DNA from: Bacteroidales bacterium
GTDB taxonomy: Bacteria > Bacteroidota > Bacteroidia > Bacteroidales > Rikenellaceae
Direction of reading: 5' to 3'
Length of the DNA stretch: 64,000 nucleotides
Assembly (NCBI GenBank): GCA_910575495.1
Contig: CAJTFS010000002.1
Span: 1-64,000, forward strand
In this document: positions 45,764-54,829 of the stretch, one piece after another
How positions within the stretch are numbered: the stretch's first letter is position 1
How the letters are laid out: each line of letters begins with the position of its first letter
Made by a program: the position numbers and the translations under genes
The notes under the pieces: generated by a model
The model's database searches: none
Told to the model about the DNA's origin: nothing
Seen by the model: only the letters and a program-made list of their open reading frames with translations

Positions 45764-46822
45764 ATGAAGAGATTGTATAGTATCAAACGGCTTTTGATCG
45801 CGTTGCTGGCGTTCGGTCCGTTCGCTTCATGCAGCAGCTTCGTGTACGAGGACGAATCGGACTGCACGGTCTACTATCGTCTGAAGTTCCGCTATGATAT
45901 GAATCTGAAGTTCGCCGATGCCTTCGCGCACGAGGTGAAGTCGGTGAGGCTCTATGCGTTCAATACCGACAACGAACTGGTGTGGCAGGCATCCGAACAG
46001 GGCGAAGCGCTTGCGTCCGGGGACTATGTCATGACATTGTCCCTCGACCCCGGCAGGTATCGGTTGGTGGCGTGGTGCGGTTTGGGCGACGAGGAGTCTT
46101 TCGGCTTGCCGGACGCGGCGCCCGCATGCGGCCCCGCAGACCTGCACTGCCGGATGAACTGCGTCGCGGCGACCTCCGCGGCGGACTCGGGCGAGGGACA
46201 GACCCCCGCCTGCTCCGACAAGGATTTGCAGCCGTTGTTTCACGGCATGATGGACGTGGAGCTGCCGGTCGACCATGATGGGGGAGAATATCTTTACGAA
46301 ATGCCGCTCACCAAAAACACCAACGTCTTCCGCGTGGTGTTGCAGCATCTTTCCGGCGAAGACATCGACCCCGCCAATTTCGAGTTCACCATCGAGGACG
46401 ACAACGGCTGGCTCGCCTACGACAATGCCATGTTGCGCGAGGAGCCCGTCGTCTATCGGCCTTGGGCGGTCTATTCCGGCGAAGCGGGCGTCGATACGGG
46501 GCGTGCCATCACCTCCGTCAAGGTGGCCGTGGCGGAACTGACCGTCAACCGGCTCTTCATGAGGGACTGGACGAAGCACCGGCGCCCCATGCTGACCATA
46601 CGGGTCGCCGGCGGCGGCAAGCTGGTCGCTTCGTTGCCGATCATCGACTATGCCTTGCTCGTAAAGGGCGCGCACCACGGGCAGATGGACGATCAGGAGT
46701 ATCTCGACCGTGCCGACGAGTACAACATGACTTTTTTTCTCGATCGGAGCAACAGCTGGATAAGCACCGTGATCCAGGTCCACTCGTGGCGGGTGGTGGT
46801 TAACAATTCGAATCTGGATTGA
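45764..46822 (+). CDS. FimB/Mfa2-family fimbrial anchor subunit
   Basis: A 352-residue lipoprotein (signal 'LLAFGPFASC', Cys23). 'YYRLKFRYDMNLKFADAFAH' and 'EVKSVRLYAFNTDNELVWQA' are typical of the FimB/Mfa2 N-terminal beta-sandwich; the C terminus ends 'STVIQVHSWRVVVNNSNLD', the 'W.VV.N' strand shared with fimbrillins. Mfa2/FimB proteins anchor the fimbria in the outer membrane and limit its length. It is separated from the major subunit by 127 bases. Confidence 0.88.
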   Translation: MKRLYSIKRLLIALLAFGPFASCSSFVYEDESDCTVYYRLKFRYDMNLKFADAFAHEVKSVRLYAFNTDNELVWQASEQGEALASGDYVMTLSLDPGRYRLVAWCGLGDEESFGLPDAAPACGPADLHCRMNCVAATSAADSGEGQTPACSDKDLQPLFHGMMDVELPVDHDGGEYLYEMPLTKNTNVFRVVLQHLSGEDIDPANFEFTIEDDNGWLAYDNAMLREEPVVYRPWAVYSGEAGVDTGRAITSVKVAVAELTVNRLFMRDWTKHRRPMLTIRVAGGGKLVASLPIIDYALLVKGAHHGQMDDQEYLDRADEYNMTFFLDRSNSWISTVIQVHSWRVVVNNSNLD

Positions 46823-46850
46823 CCCGACGGCTTTTTCGGGGGAGGGTAGA

Positions 46851-48017
46851 ATGAAATCTATGTCGCGACATACTACATGGTTGGTCCCGGTGTTCGGGTT
46901 CGTCTCGATGCTGGCGGCATGCAGCCGTGGAACCGGCGCTGCGGACGGGCCGTCCGGGAGCGGCGCAACGGTCACGCTCGTGCTGAATACGGAAGTTCTC
47001 GGCTCTGCGCGTTCCGGTGCGGCGGGCGGTTTGCCGGACAAGGAGAAAATGAAGACCCTGCGCATCGTCGTGCTGCATCCCGACGGCACGGTGGAGCATA
47101 ACCGGTTTCTGGATTTCGGCGAGGTCATGCAGACCGAATGCACGCAGCTCGTCGAAGTGAAGCGGAACGAGGTGAAATCCGTCTATCTGATAGCCAACGA
47201 GGGCAGCGTGCCCGGTCTGGACCGTATGGAGCTGGACGATTTCGTGCAAGGCGCCGCCGGTTTCAAGGACAAGGCGGACAACCTCTCCTTTGTGCCCGAT
47301 TACACGGACCGCTCCATCCCGATGAGTTCCGTGTACGAGGTCGCGATCGGTGATAAGTCGAAGGAGTGCCGACTCTGCTTGGTGCGTACCGCCACGAAAT
47401 TCACGTTTCGTTTCAAGAACATGCGCAGCGGAGCCGTTGCGGTCAACAGCATCGCGGTTTCGGAGATAGCCCGAAGCACCTTTCTGATGCCCCGCAAGAA
47501 GAACCCGATGATGACATTCGAGGAAGCCGACGGCAGCCGGAGCGAACTTTTCTGGATCGACTGGCTGAAAAGGGTGGCGGAGGAGTCGCTGGAGACTCCG
47601 GATGACAAGGAACTGGCCGACAAAAGAGGGTGGATCACCGATTACGACATTCCCGCCGGCGTTGTATCCGACTCCGTCGTCGTGGCGGCCCCGGCGGATT
47701 TCCGGGTGGCCGGGCTCGTGTACGACATGGGCGTGCCGAAACCCGGCGAGGCGGTTTATCCGGTTTTCTATCTCCCGGAAAGCAAAAGCCTCAAAGAGCC
47801 CGGTACGGGCGCCTACGGCGAACAGGCCTACACCATGGCGTTCGAGCTGACGGACGACAACAATGCGAAGCGGAAGTTCAGCCGGCCTTTCGACAATCTG
47901 AAAGCCCTTTTCCGCAATACGCATGTCGTGGTGGACGTCACCTTCCTGGAGAAGGGCGTGCAGGTGGATGTGATTCCTTACAGCGAAGTGATCCTCACTC
48001 CGGAATTCGGTTTGTAG
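46851..48017 (+). CDS. Fimbrial accessory lipoprotein (minor subunit)
   Basis: A 388-residue lipoprotein (signal 'FGFVSMLAAC'). Beta-rich; 'MKTLRIVVLHPDGTVEHNRF' and 'KSVYLIANEG' match the first sandwich of fimbrillin-like minor subunits (FimC/Mfa3-type position), and the end 'THVVVDVTFLEKGVQVDVIP' resembles the final beta strands. I cannot assign it to a named family. It lies between the anchor and tip genes with short spacers (28 and 22 bases), so it is part of the operon. Probably a minor tip-complex protein. Confidence 0.8.
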   Translation: MKSMSRHTTWLVPVFGFVSMLAACSRGTGAADGPSGSGATVTLVLNTEVLGSARSGAAGGLPDKEKMKTLRIVVLHPDGTVEHNRFLDFGEVMQTECTQLVEVKRNEVKSVYLIANEGSVPGLDRMELDDFVQGAAGFKDKADNLSFVPDYTDRSIPMSSVYEVAIGDKSKECRLCLVRTATKFTFRFKNMRSGAVAVNSIAVSEIARSTFLMPRKKNPMMTFEEADGSRSELFWIDWLKRVAEESLETPDDKELADKRGWITDYDIPAGVVSDSVVVAAPADFRVAGLVYDMGVPKPGEAVYPVFYLPESKSLKEPGTGAYGEQAYTMAFELTDDNNAKRKFSRPFDNLKALFRNTHVVVDVTFLEKGVQVDVIPYSEVILTPEFGL

Positions 48018-48039
48018 ACCCATAAACAAGCGTGGACAG

Positions 48040-51021
48040 ATGAAACGTTTCCTATTATACGGCATTGTTTGTTCGATGGCCTTTGCCGCGGCAAGTTGCC
48101 GCCACGATCCCTTGACCGGCGAGTTCGCCGCCGGGGAAGGCCGGACCCGGGTGTTCGCCGCGTTGGATTTCATGCCCATGTCGGCCGGACTCGCGCAGAC
48201 GAAGGCCGCCGGAGACGCCCTCAAGGATGTCGTCTCCATCCATGTGCTGCTGTATGATTATGAATCCGGCGAGCTGGTCAGCGGCCGGGCGATAACGGAT
48301 TATGAGTCGGAGGATATGGATCGCGCCGACGCCGATGCGGAAAACGGGGCGAGCGCCGAGTCGAAAACGAAGCGCATCACTTTCGAGCTGCCGGAAAAAA
48401 TCGACTACGGCCGGTATTATATGTATGCGGTGGCCAATATTCCCGACCTGCTCGAGAAACATGCCGACCGTATCAGGACCGTGGAGGGGCTCAAGAGCCT
48501 GCCGCTCACTTGGAATGCCGACGATATGAGCGCGAACGGCCAGATGATCGGTTATTTCACGAGGAGTTCCTCCGTACAGCCCGAGGACCGGCCGCTCGAA
48601 TTGCATGAAAACACCCTCAATCTCCATGCGTGGCTGCGCCGTGCGGCGTCCAAGGTGACCGTCGCATACGACGGCAGCGGGTTGAAGGAGGGCGTTTTCA
48701 TCTATCTACGGTCGGTGCAGATCAAGGATATGCCGCGGCAGTGCTATCTGGGAAAGGACAACAAGGTGGGGGAGGCCGGCTATGCGCTGGAAGTTCCCGC
48801 GAACGGTGCGGAGATGCCCGACGGCGAGATCATCCGTTATCATGATGGAGAGCATGCCGACGATTTCGATTGCGATGACGGCTGCAAGGGGCATTGCATC
48901 ATGGTGGGCGCTCCCTATCTGGGCTCCCATGGCGAGACGGATGCCGCGTTGTTCTTTTACGAGAACATGCAGGGCACAGGAAAGGACAAACGGCAGGATG
49001 CCGACGGCGACGGCGTGCTGGATGCTCCGGGGCTGCCCGGCAGCCCCGACAAATATCCGGATTACAAGTTGAAGGACGACAAGCCCTACGGCACCTACAT
49101 AGAAGTCAAGGGGCACTACATCTCCAACAATCCAGATAAGCTGGGCAACGGCCCCATCACCTATCGGTTCATGCTGGGGCAGGACGAGAAGAAGGATTAC
49201 AACGCCAGACGCAACTGCCATTACAAACTGACGCTGAAATTCAAGAATTTCGCCAACGAGGCCGACTGGCACATCGAGTACGAGGAGCCCGAACCGGGCG
49301 TGATGACTCCCGAGCCTTACTATATCTCCTATCTCTACAATCACTCCATGATGTATCCCATCAAGGTGGCCACCGGAGGCAGGAAGATCGAATACATGAA
49401 GGCGGAGATTCTCGACAACCGCTGGGCGCCCCACAATGCCGATCCGGACGTTTATTACCATGCGATGGACCTGCCCGGGCAGAATCCGTGGAACGGTTTT
49501 CTGTCGTTGCATCAAACGACACAGACCGTGATCTCGGCAAGCACGAACGAGGAGTATTACAACCAGGCTCCCAAGCGCGGCGAGCGCGAGTACCGGAATT
49601 TCGAGGAGGGCGAATTCACGACGGAGGGTTCCGAGAGCACCGACAAATACCGCGTCGAGAAGCATCCGACCGAGCAGAGCACCTACAATGTGTACATACC
49701 CATGTACACGCGCGCCAAGCAGCTCATCAAGACCACGGGCTACACAGGGAACAATCCCTATGTGGCGCACCAGCGCAAGGCGCTGGTGAAGATTACCACC
49801 AAGCTGGAGGGATTGGAGCCTCCTTTCGAGAACATCGTGCACATCTATCAGGTGCGCCGTATCGTGAATCCCAAGGGGATCTACCGCAGCATCGATAACA
49901 ACAAGTCGTTCCATGTGGTGCTGAAGCGGCTGCCCGAAGAAAACGCGGAGCTTTTCGAGACCTTCCAGTCCGACGGTCCGTGGAAAGCCTATGTTCTATG
50001 CAGCCACAACGGAGACGGAATTACGCTTTCGGGGCGTCCGGGGAAATCGGAACTGGTCAAGGGCGAAGACCCCCGGTACGGCGACGTCGTGCACGGCAAG
50101 ACCGGCAGCGTGATCGATTTCAACGTGGATTTCAAGCCCGGTACGCCGGGGGCCAATCACTACGCCATTATCCGGGTGGAGTATCACAACTACACGTGCC
50201 AGCACCTGATCTTCGTAAGGCAGGGCAACGAACCGGACAATCTGCTCGACAACGGGGCGCTGTGGTATGCCGAAAACATGAGGACCCGCACCGAACGGAC
50301 GCACAGCCCCCTGGAGGAGGGTTCGATGTTCAAATTCGGGAATTGGGACGATCCGATCGATGCGTTGAACAACAAGAATTCCAAGGATCCCTGGATCCAT
50401 GTGGAACCGCAGGACTTCAAGCTGCATCCGGCGAACGGCTTTACCATTGCCGGGACGGATCGGACGGAGAAATGGGCCGACATCCCTTTCCTGGAGATGA
50501 CCGAGACCTTTGCGGATCCCACTTCCGACATGCGGGTGGCCCAGGATGCCGATTACCGGCTTCTCTTCGAGGGCGAAGAGATAGAGCAGGGCTACGGCAC
50601 CCTCTACGGCGACGACGCAGAGATGACCGCCGACCATATCGACGATGTATACGGCTACGACTACCTTCACAGCAGCGAGGGCCGCGGAATGAGAGGTTGT
50701 TTCGTCTATAACAAGGTAACGGGCAAGAACCTCTTTTTCCCGATAGGCGCTTCGGGCTACGGGCACAGAAGAAATGCCGAACAGGGCATATTGAGGTATT
50801 CCTCCAACCGCCAGAGTTACTATCCTGCACCCGGCGTCAACGACTGCCCGCTGTTTTACGACATCTTCAGGCGCCCGGGCGGGGTGTATTGGTGCCGTAA
50901 CAAGGTAGGCGACAACCTGGGCTGGGACATCAATTATTTCACTTTCGATTTCCACAGCATCGGCTACGCCAACGTGGGAAGCGGTATGGACGCTTGTTTT
51001 GTGCGGTGTATCAAGAAATAG
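48040..51021 (+). CDS. Large fimbrial tip-like adhesin with C-terminal FISUMP/C-type-lectin-like domain
   Basis: A 993-residue lipoprotein (MKRFLLYGIVCSMAFAAASC, Cys20). Residues ~25-430 form fimbrillin-like beta domains ('VVSIHVLLYDYESGELVSGR', 'RYYMYAVANIPDLL'); the middle resembles DUF4906-type tip proteins. From about residue 735 'GALWYAENMRTRTE' parallels the 'W.AENL' opening of FISUMP domains. The end 'NLFFPIGASGYGHRR' ... 'GMDACFVRCIKK' parallels their 'FLPAAGYR ... GFSVRCV' ending. It is the last gene of the operon, the place of tip adhesins in type V pili. Four orphan cassettes of the same domain end occur elsewhere in the window. Confidence 0.83.
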   Translation: MKRFLLYGIVCSMAFAAASCRHDPLTGEFAAGEGRTRVFAALDFMPMSAGLAQTKAAGDALKDVVSIHVLLYDYESGELVSGRAITDYESEDMDRADADAENGASAESKTKRITFELPEKIDYGRYYMYAVANIPDLLEKHADRIRTVEGLKSLPLTWNADDMSANGQMIGYFTRSSSVQPEDRPLELHENTLNLHAWLRRAASKVTVAYDGSGLKEGVFIYLRSVQIKDMPRQCYLGKDNKVGEAGYALEVPANGAEMPDGEIIRYHDGEHADDFDCDDGCKGHCIMVGAPYLGSHGETDAALFFYENMQGTGKDKRQDADGDGVLDAPGLPGSPDKYPDYKLKDDKPYGTYIEVKGHYISNNPDKLGNGPITYRFMLGQDEKKDYNARRNCHYKLTLKFKNFANEADWHIEYEEPEPGVMTPEPYYISYLYNHSMMYPIKVATGGRKIEYMKAEILDNRWAPHNADPDVYYHAMDLPGQNPWNGFLSLHQTTQTVISASTNEEYYNQAPKRGEREYRNFEEGEFTTEGSESTDKYRVEKHPTEQSTYNVYIPMYTRAKQLIKTTGYTGNNPYVAHQRKALVKITTKLEGLEPPFENIVHIYQVRRIVNPKGIYRSIDNNKSFHVVLKRLPEENAELFETFQSDGPWKAYVLCSHNGDGITLSGRPGKSELVKGEDPRYGDVVHGKTGSVIDFNVDFKPGTPGANHYAIIRVEYHNYTCQHLIFVRQGNEPDNLLDNGALWYAENMRTRTERTHSPLEEGSMFKFGNWDDPIDALNNKNSKDPWIHVEPQDFKLHPANGFTIAGTDRTEKWADIPFLEMTETFADPTSDMRVAQDADYRLLFEGEEIEQGYGTLYGDDAEMTADHIDDVYGYDYLHSSEGRGMRGCFVYNKVTGKNLFFPIGASGYGHRRNAEQGILRYSSNRQSYYPAPGVNDCPLFYDIFRRPGGVYWCRNKVGDNLGWDINYFTFDFHSIGYANVGSGMDACFVRCIKK

Positions 51022-51135
51022 CTTCGGGACCGCATTGTCGAGATGACGGAATGTCGAATTTGCAGAATCGTTCGGAACAAGAGGATGCGCCAATCGGATA
51101 GCGACTCGCGCAGGGCCTTTGCTGGCACTGAAATG

Positions 51136-51168
51136 AAGCCCCGCAACTTTACAAGTGCGGGGCTTGTT
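51136..51168 (+). terminator. Terminator of the fimbrial operon
   Basis: Perfect 10-bp stem AAGCCCCGCA (51136-51145) / TGCGGGGCTT (51156-51165), followed by GTTG. It lies 115 bases past the tip gene. Confidence 0.75.
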
Positions 51169-51259
51169 GCAAACGGCGGTTATGCTTTATTTTGGGGGCG
51201 AATGCTGCCTGTTGTTCGTTGAGGATTGCGGAGTCTGTCGTAGATGAAGCGTCTTTCAA

Positions 51260-51297
51260 CAGGAAACGGCAGAACCTTTCGGCTCTGCCGTTTCCTG
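51260..51297 (-). terminator. Likely terminator of tRNA-Pro(TGG)
   Basis: Long stem CAGGAAACGGCAGA / TCTGCCGTTTCCTG directly downstream (minus strand) of the tRNA, similar in sequence to the terminator of the other tRNA-Pro. The T run is weak. Confidence 0.65.
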
Positions 51298-51372
51298 TCG
51301 GGGAGACTGGATTCGAACCAGCGACCCCCTGCTCCCAAAGCAGGTGCGCTAACCGGACTGCGCTACACCCCG
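51298..51372 (-). tRNA. tRNA-Pro (anticodon TGG)
   Basis: On the minus strand: acceptor CGGGGTG/CTCCCCG, anticodon stem CCTGC/GCAGG with loop TTTGGGA (anticodon TGG), T arm GCTGG-TTCGAAT-CCAGT, discriminator A. It is identical to tRNA-Pro(CGG) outside the anticodon arm and variable region. Confidence 0.95.
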
Positions 51373-51437
51373 TCGCGTTCTTTGCATGCTTGAAAATTCC
51401 GGCTGCAAATACAATCTGCGCCTTTCTGGCGCGGGCA

Positions 51438-51445
51438 CAAAGATA
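51438..51445 (-). promoter_or_regulatory. -7 promoter box of tRNA-Pro(TGG)
   Basis: TATCTTTG on the minus strand, 65 bases before the tRNA 5' end; there may be a second, closer and weaker box near 51405. Confidence 0.6.
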
Positions 51446-52312
51446 CCGTTTTTTTTGTTTCCGGCAAACTTTTTTGGGCTCCACCCGGCAGGCCGCTTTC
51501 TTGAAACCGAGGGGCGATTCGGGTTCGGGCGCTGTAAAATGGCTATGTGGCTGCAAAGTCCGTCGGGTCGGCGATGTTCGATGCCCGGATGACATGTCGG
51601 GCGACGTGCCGGCCGTGCAAACAGAGGCGCCCGGCGTATAAATAAAGGACAGCGCCTGCATTGAGCCTGCGCTGTCCGTCCGATCCGCTCCGGCCCGGGT
51701 GGCGGCGCGTGTCGCGGGGAAGGTCCCTGAAAATTCGGTCGCCGTTACCGGCCGCGAGGAAGCGCCTGTCGGGGCGTTGCGGAAAATGGAATACGTTACC
51801 GCGAGGTGCCGGTCGCACCCGGTGCGGTCGCAGGATGGATGCCTGCACGAATTGTGCCGGAAAGTCGCGGCTGCGGAATTTTTCGCTCCCGCGTGAAGTG
51901 CGTTTCCGTCCGGAAGCGTGCTGTTCGGTCCGGGTCGGCTTTTCCGGGGCGGGCTGACGGCTTCTATTGCTGAGCCTGCTCCAACGGGGCGGTCTCCTGC
52001 GATGGCTGCGCCTTGCGCGGCTTCGGGAGCCGCCCGAAAACGACAGCGGGGTATTTTCGCGAACCCATCTATATACTTTGATGTACCGACGTCCTTGGCC
52101 GGCATGCTGAATCCGACCGCTGCAACTCGCGGCTATGGCCGCGTATTCAGGTTCTGCCCCACCTCCAAACCCCGCGTCAGGCAGGGGCTTCTGGCGGAAA
52201 TTTACAGCATTGTTGATACAACAAGGTATATAATCGTGCTTTCTTTTTGTTCGGAACGTTTGGTTTTTCGGGTGAAAATGGGTAGGTTTGACCCGTCGAA
52301 ATCGAGCATAAC
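51446..52312 (+). other. Long gene-free stretch before the sirtuin gene
   Basis: About 870 bases. Frames on both strands have no recognisable protein pattern, and the longest minus frame runs through the tRNA. Base composition is GC-rich and I found none of the R/H repeat modules here. Possibly decayed genes. Confidence 0.55.
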
Positions 52313-53008
52313 ATGAAGAAGATCGTGGTTTTCAGCGGTGCGGGTGTGAGCGCCGACAGCGGCCTGGCGACTTTCCGCGATGCCGACGGCCTGTGGGCCG
52401 AATATCGGATCGAGGATGTCTGCACTCCCGAAGCGCTGGCCCGCAACCGGGCGTTGGTCGTCGGATTCTACAACAAGCGCCGCCGCGAAATGCTCGCTGC
52501 GGAGCCCAATGCGGGCCATCGGGCTATCGCCGGGCTGGAACGCTGTTTCGATGTTGAGGTGGTGACGCAGAACGTCGACAATCTCCACGAGCGGGCCGGC
52601 TCGTCGCGCGTACTGCACCTTCACGGTGAACTTACGTGCCTGCGCTCGGAGCGCGATCCGGAGTCGGTCGTGCCCTTGGAGGGGTGGGAGCAGCCGCTCG
52701 ATGCCCGCGCGGACGACGGGGCGCTGCTGCGTCCGCACATCGTCTTCTTCGGCGAGGCGGTGCCGATGTTCGACCGTGCGTCGCGCGTGGCCGCCGGAGC
52801 CGACATCATGGTGGTGGTCGGCACGTCGCTGGCGGTCTATCCGGCGGCTTCGCTGGTGCGCTTCGTGCGGCCCGACATTCCGATTTTCGTGGTCGATCCG
52901 GGTACGCCCGATACTTCGTGGATCCGCAATCCGCTGACCTTCGTCCGCAAGCGGGCTGCCGAGGGCATGCCCGAACTGGCCGATCTGTTGTTGAAAGAAT
53001 TTGTTTAG
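52313..53008 (+). CDS. Sir2-family NAD-dependent deacylase (CobB-like)
   Basis: A 231-residue class III sirtuin: 'FSGAGVSADSGLATFRDADG' (NAD-binding GAG loop), 'VTQNVDNLHERAGS' and 'LHLHGEL' with the catalytic His. 'FYNKRRR' contains the YxxR pair known in CobB/SIRT5 to bind succinyl or malonyl groups, so desuccinylation is likely besides deacetylation. The zinc-binding Cys residues of most sirtuins are absent: only one Cys follows the catalytic His. It ends 3 bases before the TRIC-like gene. Confidence 0.93.
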   Translation: MKKIVVFSGAGVSADSGLATFRDADGLWAEYRIEDVCTPEALARNRALVVGFYNKRRREMLAAEPNAGHRAIAGLERCFDVEVVTQNVDNLHERAGSSRVLHLHGELTCLRSERDPESVVPLEGWEQPLDARADDGALLRPHIVFFGEAVPMFDRASRVAAGADIMVVVGTSLAVYPAASLVRFVRPDIPIFVVDPGTPDTSWIRNPLTFVRKRAAEGMPELADLLLKEFV

Positions 53009-53011
53009 GAT

Positions 53012-53611
53012 ATGACGTTTTTTACCTTTATCGAGATTCTGGGTACGCTGGCTTTCGCCATCAGCGGCATCCGCCTGGCTTCGGCCAAGCGCTTCGACTG
53101 GTTCGGAGCCTACGTGGTGGGCTTCACCACGGCCATCGGCGGCGGTACGGTGCGCGACCTGATGCTGTCGCTCACGCCTTTCTGGATGTTGGACCCGACC
53201 TATCTGGTGGTCACGGCCGTAGCGCTGCTCTCCGTCATCGCGTTCGGCCGGTACGTGATCCGGTTCAACAACACGTTCTTCATCTTCGATGCCATCGGAC
53301 TCGGTCTTTTCACGGTCGTGGGCATCGAGAAGACTTTGTCGGCGGGTTTCCCGCTGTGGGTGGGCGTCATCATGGGTACGATCACGGGTGCTGCCGGCGG
53401 TGTGTTGCGCGACATACTGATCAACGAGGAGCCGCTGATCTTCCGCAAGGAGATTTATGCGTTGGCCTGCGTCTTCGGAGGCCTGGTTTTCTGGTTGTGC
53501 CAGTTGATTGGTCTGGGCGTCGGTGCTACGGAGGTCGCCACCGCATCGAGCGTCATCCTCGCGCGCATCGTGGCCGTGCACTACGGTCTGAAACTGCCGA
53601 TTCTGAAGTAG
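53012..53611 (+). CDS. TRIC-family (UPF0126/YicG-like) cation channel
   Basis: A 199-residue membrane protein with about seven helices in two homologous halves. 'GIRLASAKRFDWFGAYVVGF' and 'AIGGGTVRDLML' in the first half and 'AAGGVLRDILINEEPLIF' in the second are the duplicated GGG.RD motifs. Prokaryotic members form trimeric K+-type channels in vitro; the role here is unknown. Co-transcribed with the sirtuin gene (3-base gap). Confidence 0.88.
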   Translation: MTFFTFIEILGTLAFAISGIRLASAKRFDWFGAYVVGFTTAIGGGTVRDLMLSLTPFWMLDPTYLVVTAVALLSVIAFGRYVIRFNNTFFIFDAIGLGLFTVVGIEKTLSAGFPLWVGVIMGTITGAAGGVLRDILINEEPLIFRKEIYALACVFGGLVFWLCQLIGLGVGATEVATASSVILARIVAVHYGLKLPILK

Positions 53612-53642
53612 CCGGCCGGCTGTACAGATTCTTCAAGACAAC

Positions 53643-53690
53643 GATTCGTCCCATGAGAAGCATTGCTTTTCATGGGACGAATCATTTTGT
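53643..53690 (+). terminator. Bidirectional terminator between convergent genes
   Basis: Perfect 14-bp stem GATTCGTCCCATGA (53643-53656) / TCATGGGACGAATC (53670-53683), followed by ATTTTG on this strand. It serves the channel gene and possibly meaB. Confidence 0.85.
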
Positions 53691-53696
53691 TGGCAC

Positions 53697-54821
53697 TTAG
53701 TCTTTTGTGCCTTCCGAATGGAAGTAAAGGTGCAGCAGCTCCTTGGCGGCGATGAACGAAGAGATGCGGTCGCTCAGCACGCGTGCTTCGAAGTCGCCGA
53801 TCCGTGCTTCGACTTCGGGGTTGCGGTAGAACGAGTTGCGCAGCGCTTCGTCGATCGATTCGTACATCCAGTATTTGTTCTGAGCATTGCGGTGCTGCTT
53901 GAAATAACCGTTCTTAACGATGTGGTCCAGAAACTCTTCCACTCCTTCCCACACCTCGGTCAGACCGCTTCGCTCTACGGACGAACACGTGTAGACCTTG
54001 GGGCGCCGGCCCGATTCGGGTATGGGGAAGAGCCGCAGGGCGCTCTGGAACTGCGTGCGGGCCAGTTCGGCCTTGTGTACGTTCTCGCCGTCGGCTTTGG
54101 TGATGACCATCAGGTCGGCCATCTCCATGATGCCCCGCTTGATGCCCTGCAGCTCGTCGCCGGCGCCCGAAATCTGCAGCAGCATGAAGAGGTCGACCAT
54201 CGAGTGGACGGCCGTTTCGGACTGTCCGACTCCGACGGTTTCGATGAAGACGACGTCGAATCCGGCGGCTTCGCACAGCACGATGGTCTCGCGCGTCTTG
54301 CGCGCCACGCCGCCCAGCGAGCCGGCCGACGGCGAAGGGCGGATGAAGACGTCGGGATTGTGGCAGATGCTCTCCATGCGGGTCTTGTCGCCGAGAATCG
54401 AACCGCCGCTCCGCTCCGACGAGGGGTCGATGGCCAGCACGGCGAGCCGGTGGCCCAGCGAGACCACCGTATTGCCTATGGCTTCGATGAAGGTGGATTT
54501 GCCGGCTCCCGGTACGCCCGTTATGCCGATGCGCACGGATTTGCCGGCATGGGGCAGGCACCGCTCGATGATCTCCTGCGCCTGGGCGTAGTGGTCGGGG
54601 TTGCTCGACTCGATGAGCGTGATGGCCTGCGAGAGGGTGGTGATGTTGCCGGCGAGGATTCCTTCGACATATTCTTCGGTGGTGAGGCTGCGTTTCCTGC
54701 GTCGGGTGAAATAGGGATTGACGATGGGTTGTTCGTCGACGCCCTGCGCCACGTTGAGCGCCGTGTCGCGGTGGGCGGCGGCGTACTCCTTTTCGTAGTG
54801 GTCGATCTTGGTGGATGACAT
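53697..54821 (-). CDS. meaB: Methylmalonyl-CoA mutase-associated GTPase MeaB
   Basis: A 374-residue G3E-family GTPase that protects and reloads B12-dependent methylmalonyl-CoA mutase. Walker A 'GITGVPGAGKSTFIEAIG' (about residue 95), 'IDPSSERSGGSILGDKTRM' (switch region), 'FIETVGVGQSE' (Walker B) and 'VITKADGEN' (base recognition). Start at 54821 (MSSTKIDHYEKEY). The mutase genes are not in the window, but the epimerase and decarboxylase of the same pathway start 1.2 kb away. It follows the thioredoxin-like gene by 8 bases. Confidence 0.93.
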   Translation of the reverse strand: MSSTKIDHYEKEYAAAHRDTALNVAQGVDEQPIVNPYFTRRRKRSLTTEEYVEGILAGNITTLSQAITLIESSNPDHYAQAQEIIERCLPHAGKSVRIGITGVPGAGKSTFIEAIGNTVVSLGHRLAVLAIDPSSERSGGSILGDKTRMESICHNPDVFIRPSPSAGSLGGVARKTRETIVLCEAAGFDVVFIETVGVGQSETAVHSMVDLFMLLQISGAGDELQGIKRGIMEMADLMVITKADGENVHKAELARTQFQSALRLFPIPESGRRPKVYTCSSVERSGLTEVWEGVEEFLDHIVKNGYFKQHRNAQNKYWMYESIDEALRNSFYRNPEVEARIGDFEARVLSDRISSFIAAKELLHLYFHSEGTKD

Positions 54822-54829
54822 CGCGAAAG

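Noticed and set aside
51149..52105. 318-codon minus-strand frame around the second tRNA-Pro
   Set aside because: It reads straight through tRNA-Pro(TGG) and shows no protein-like pattern.
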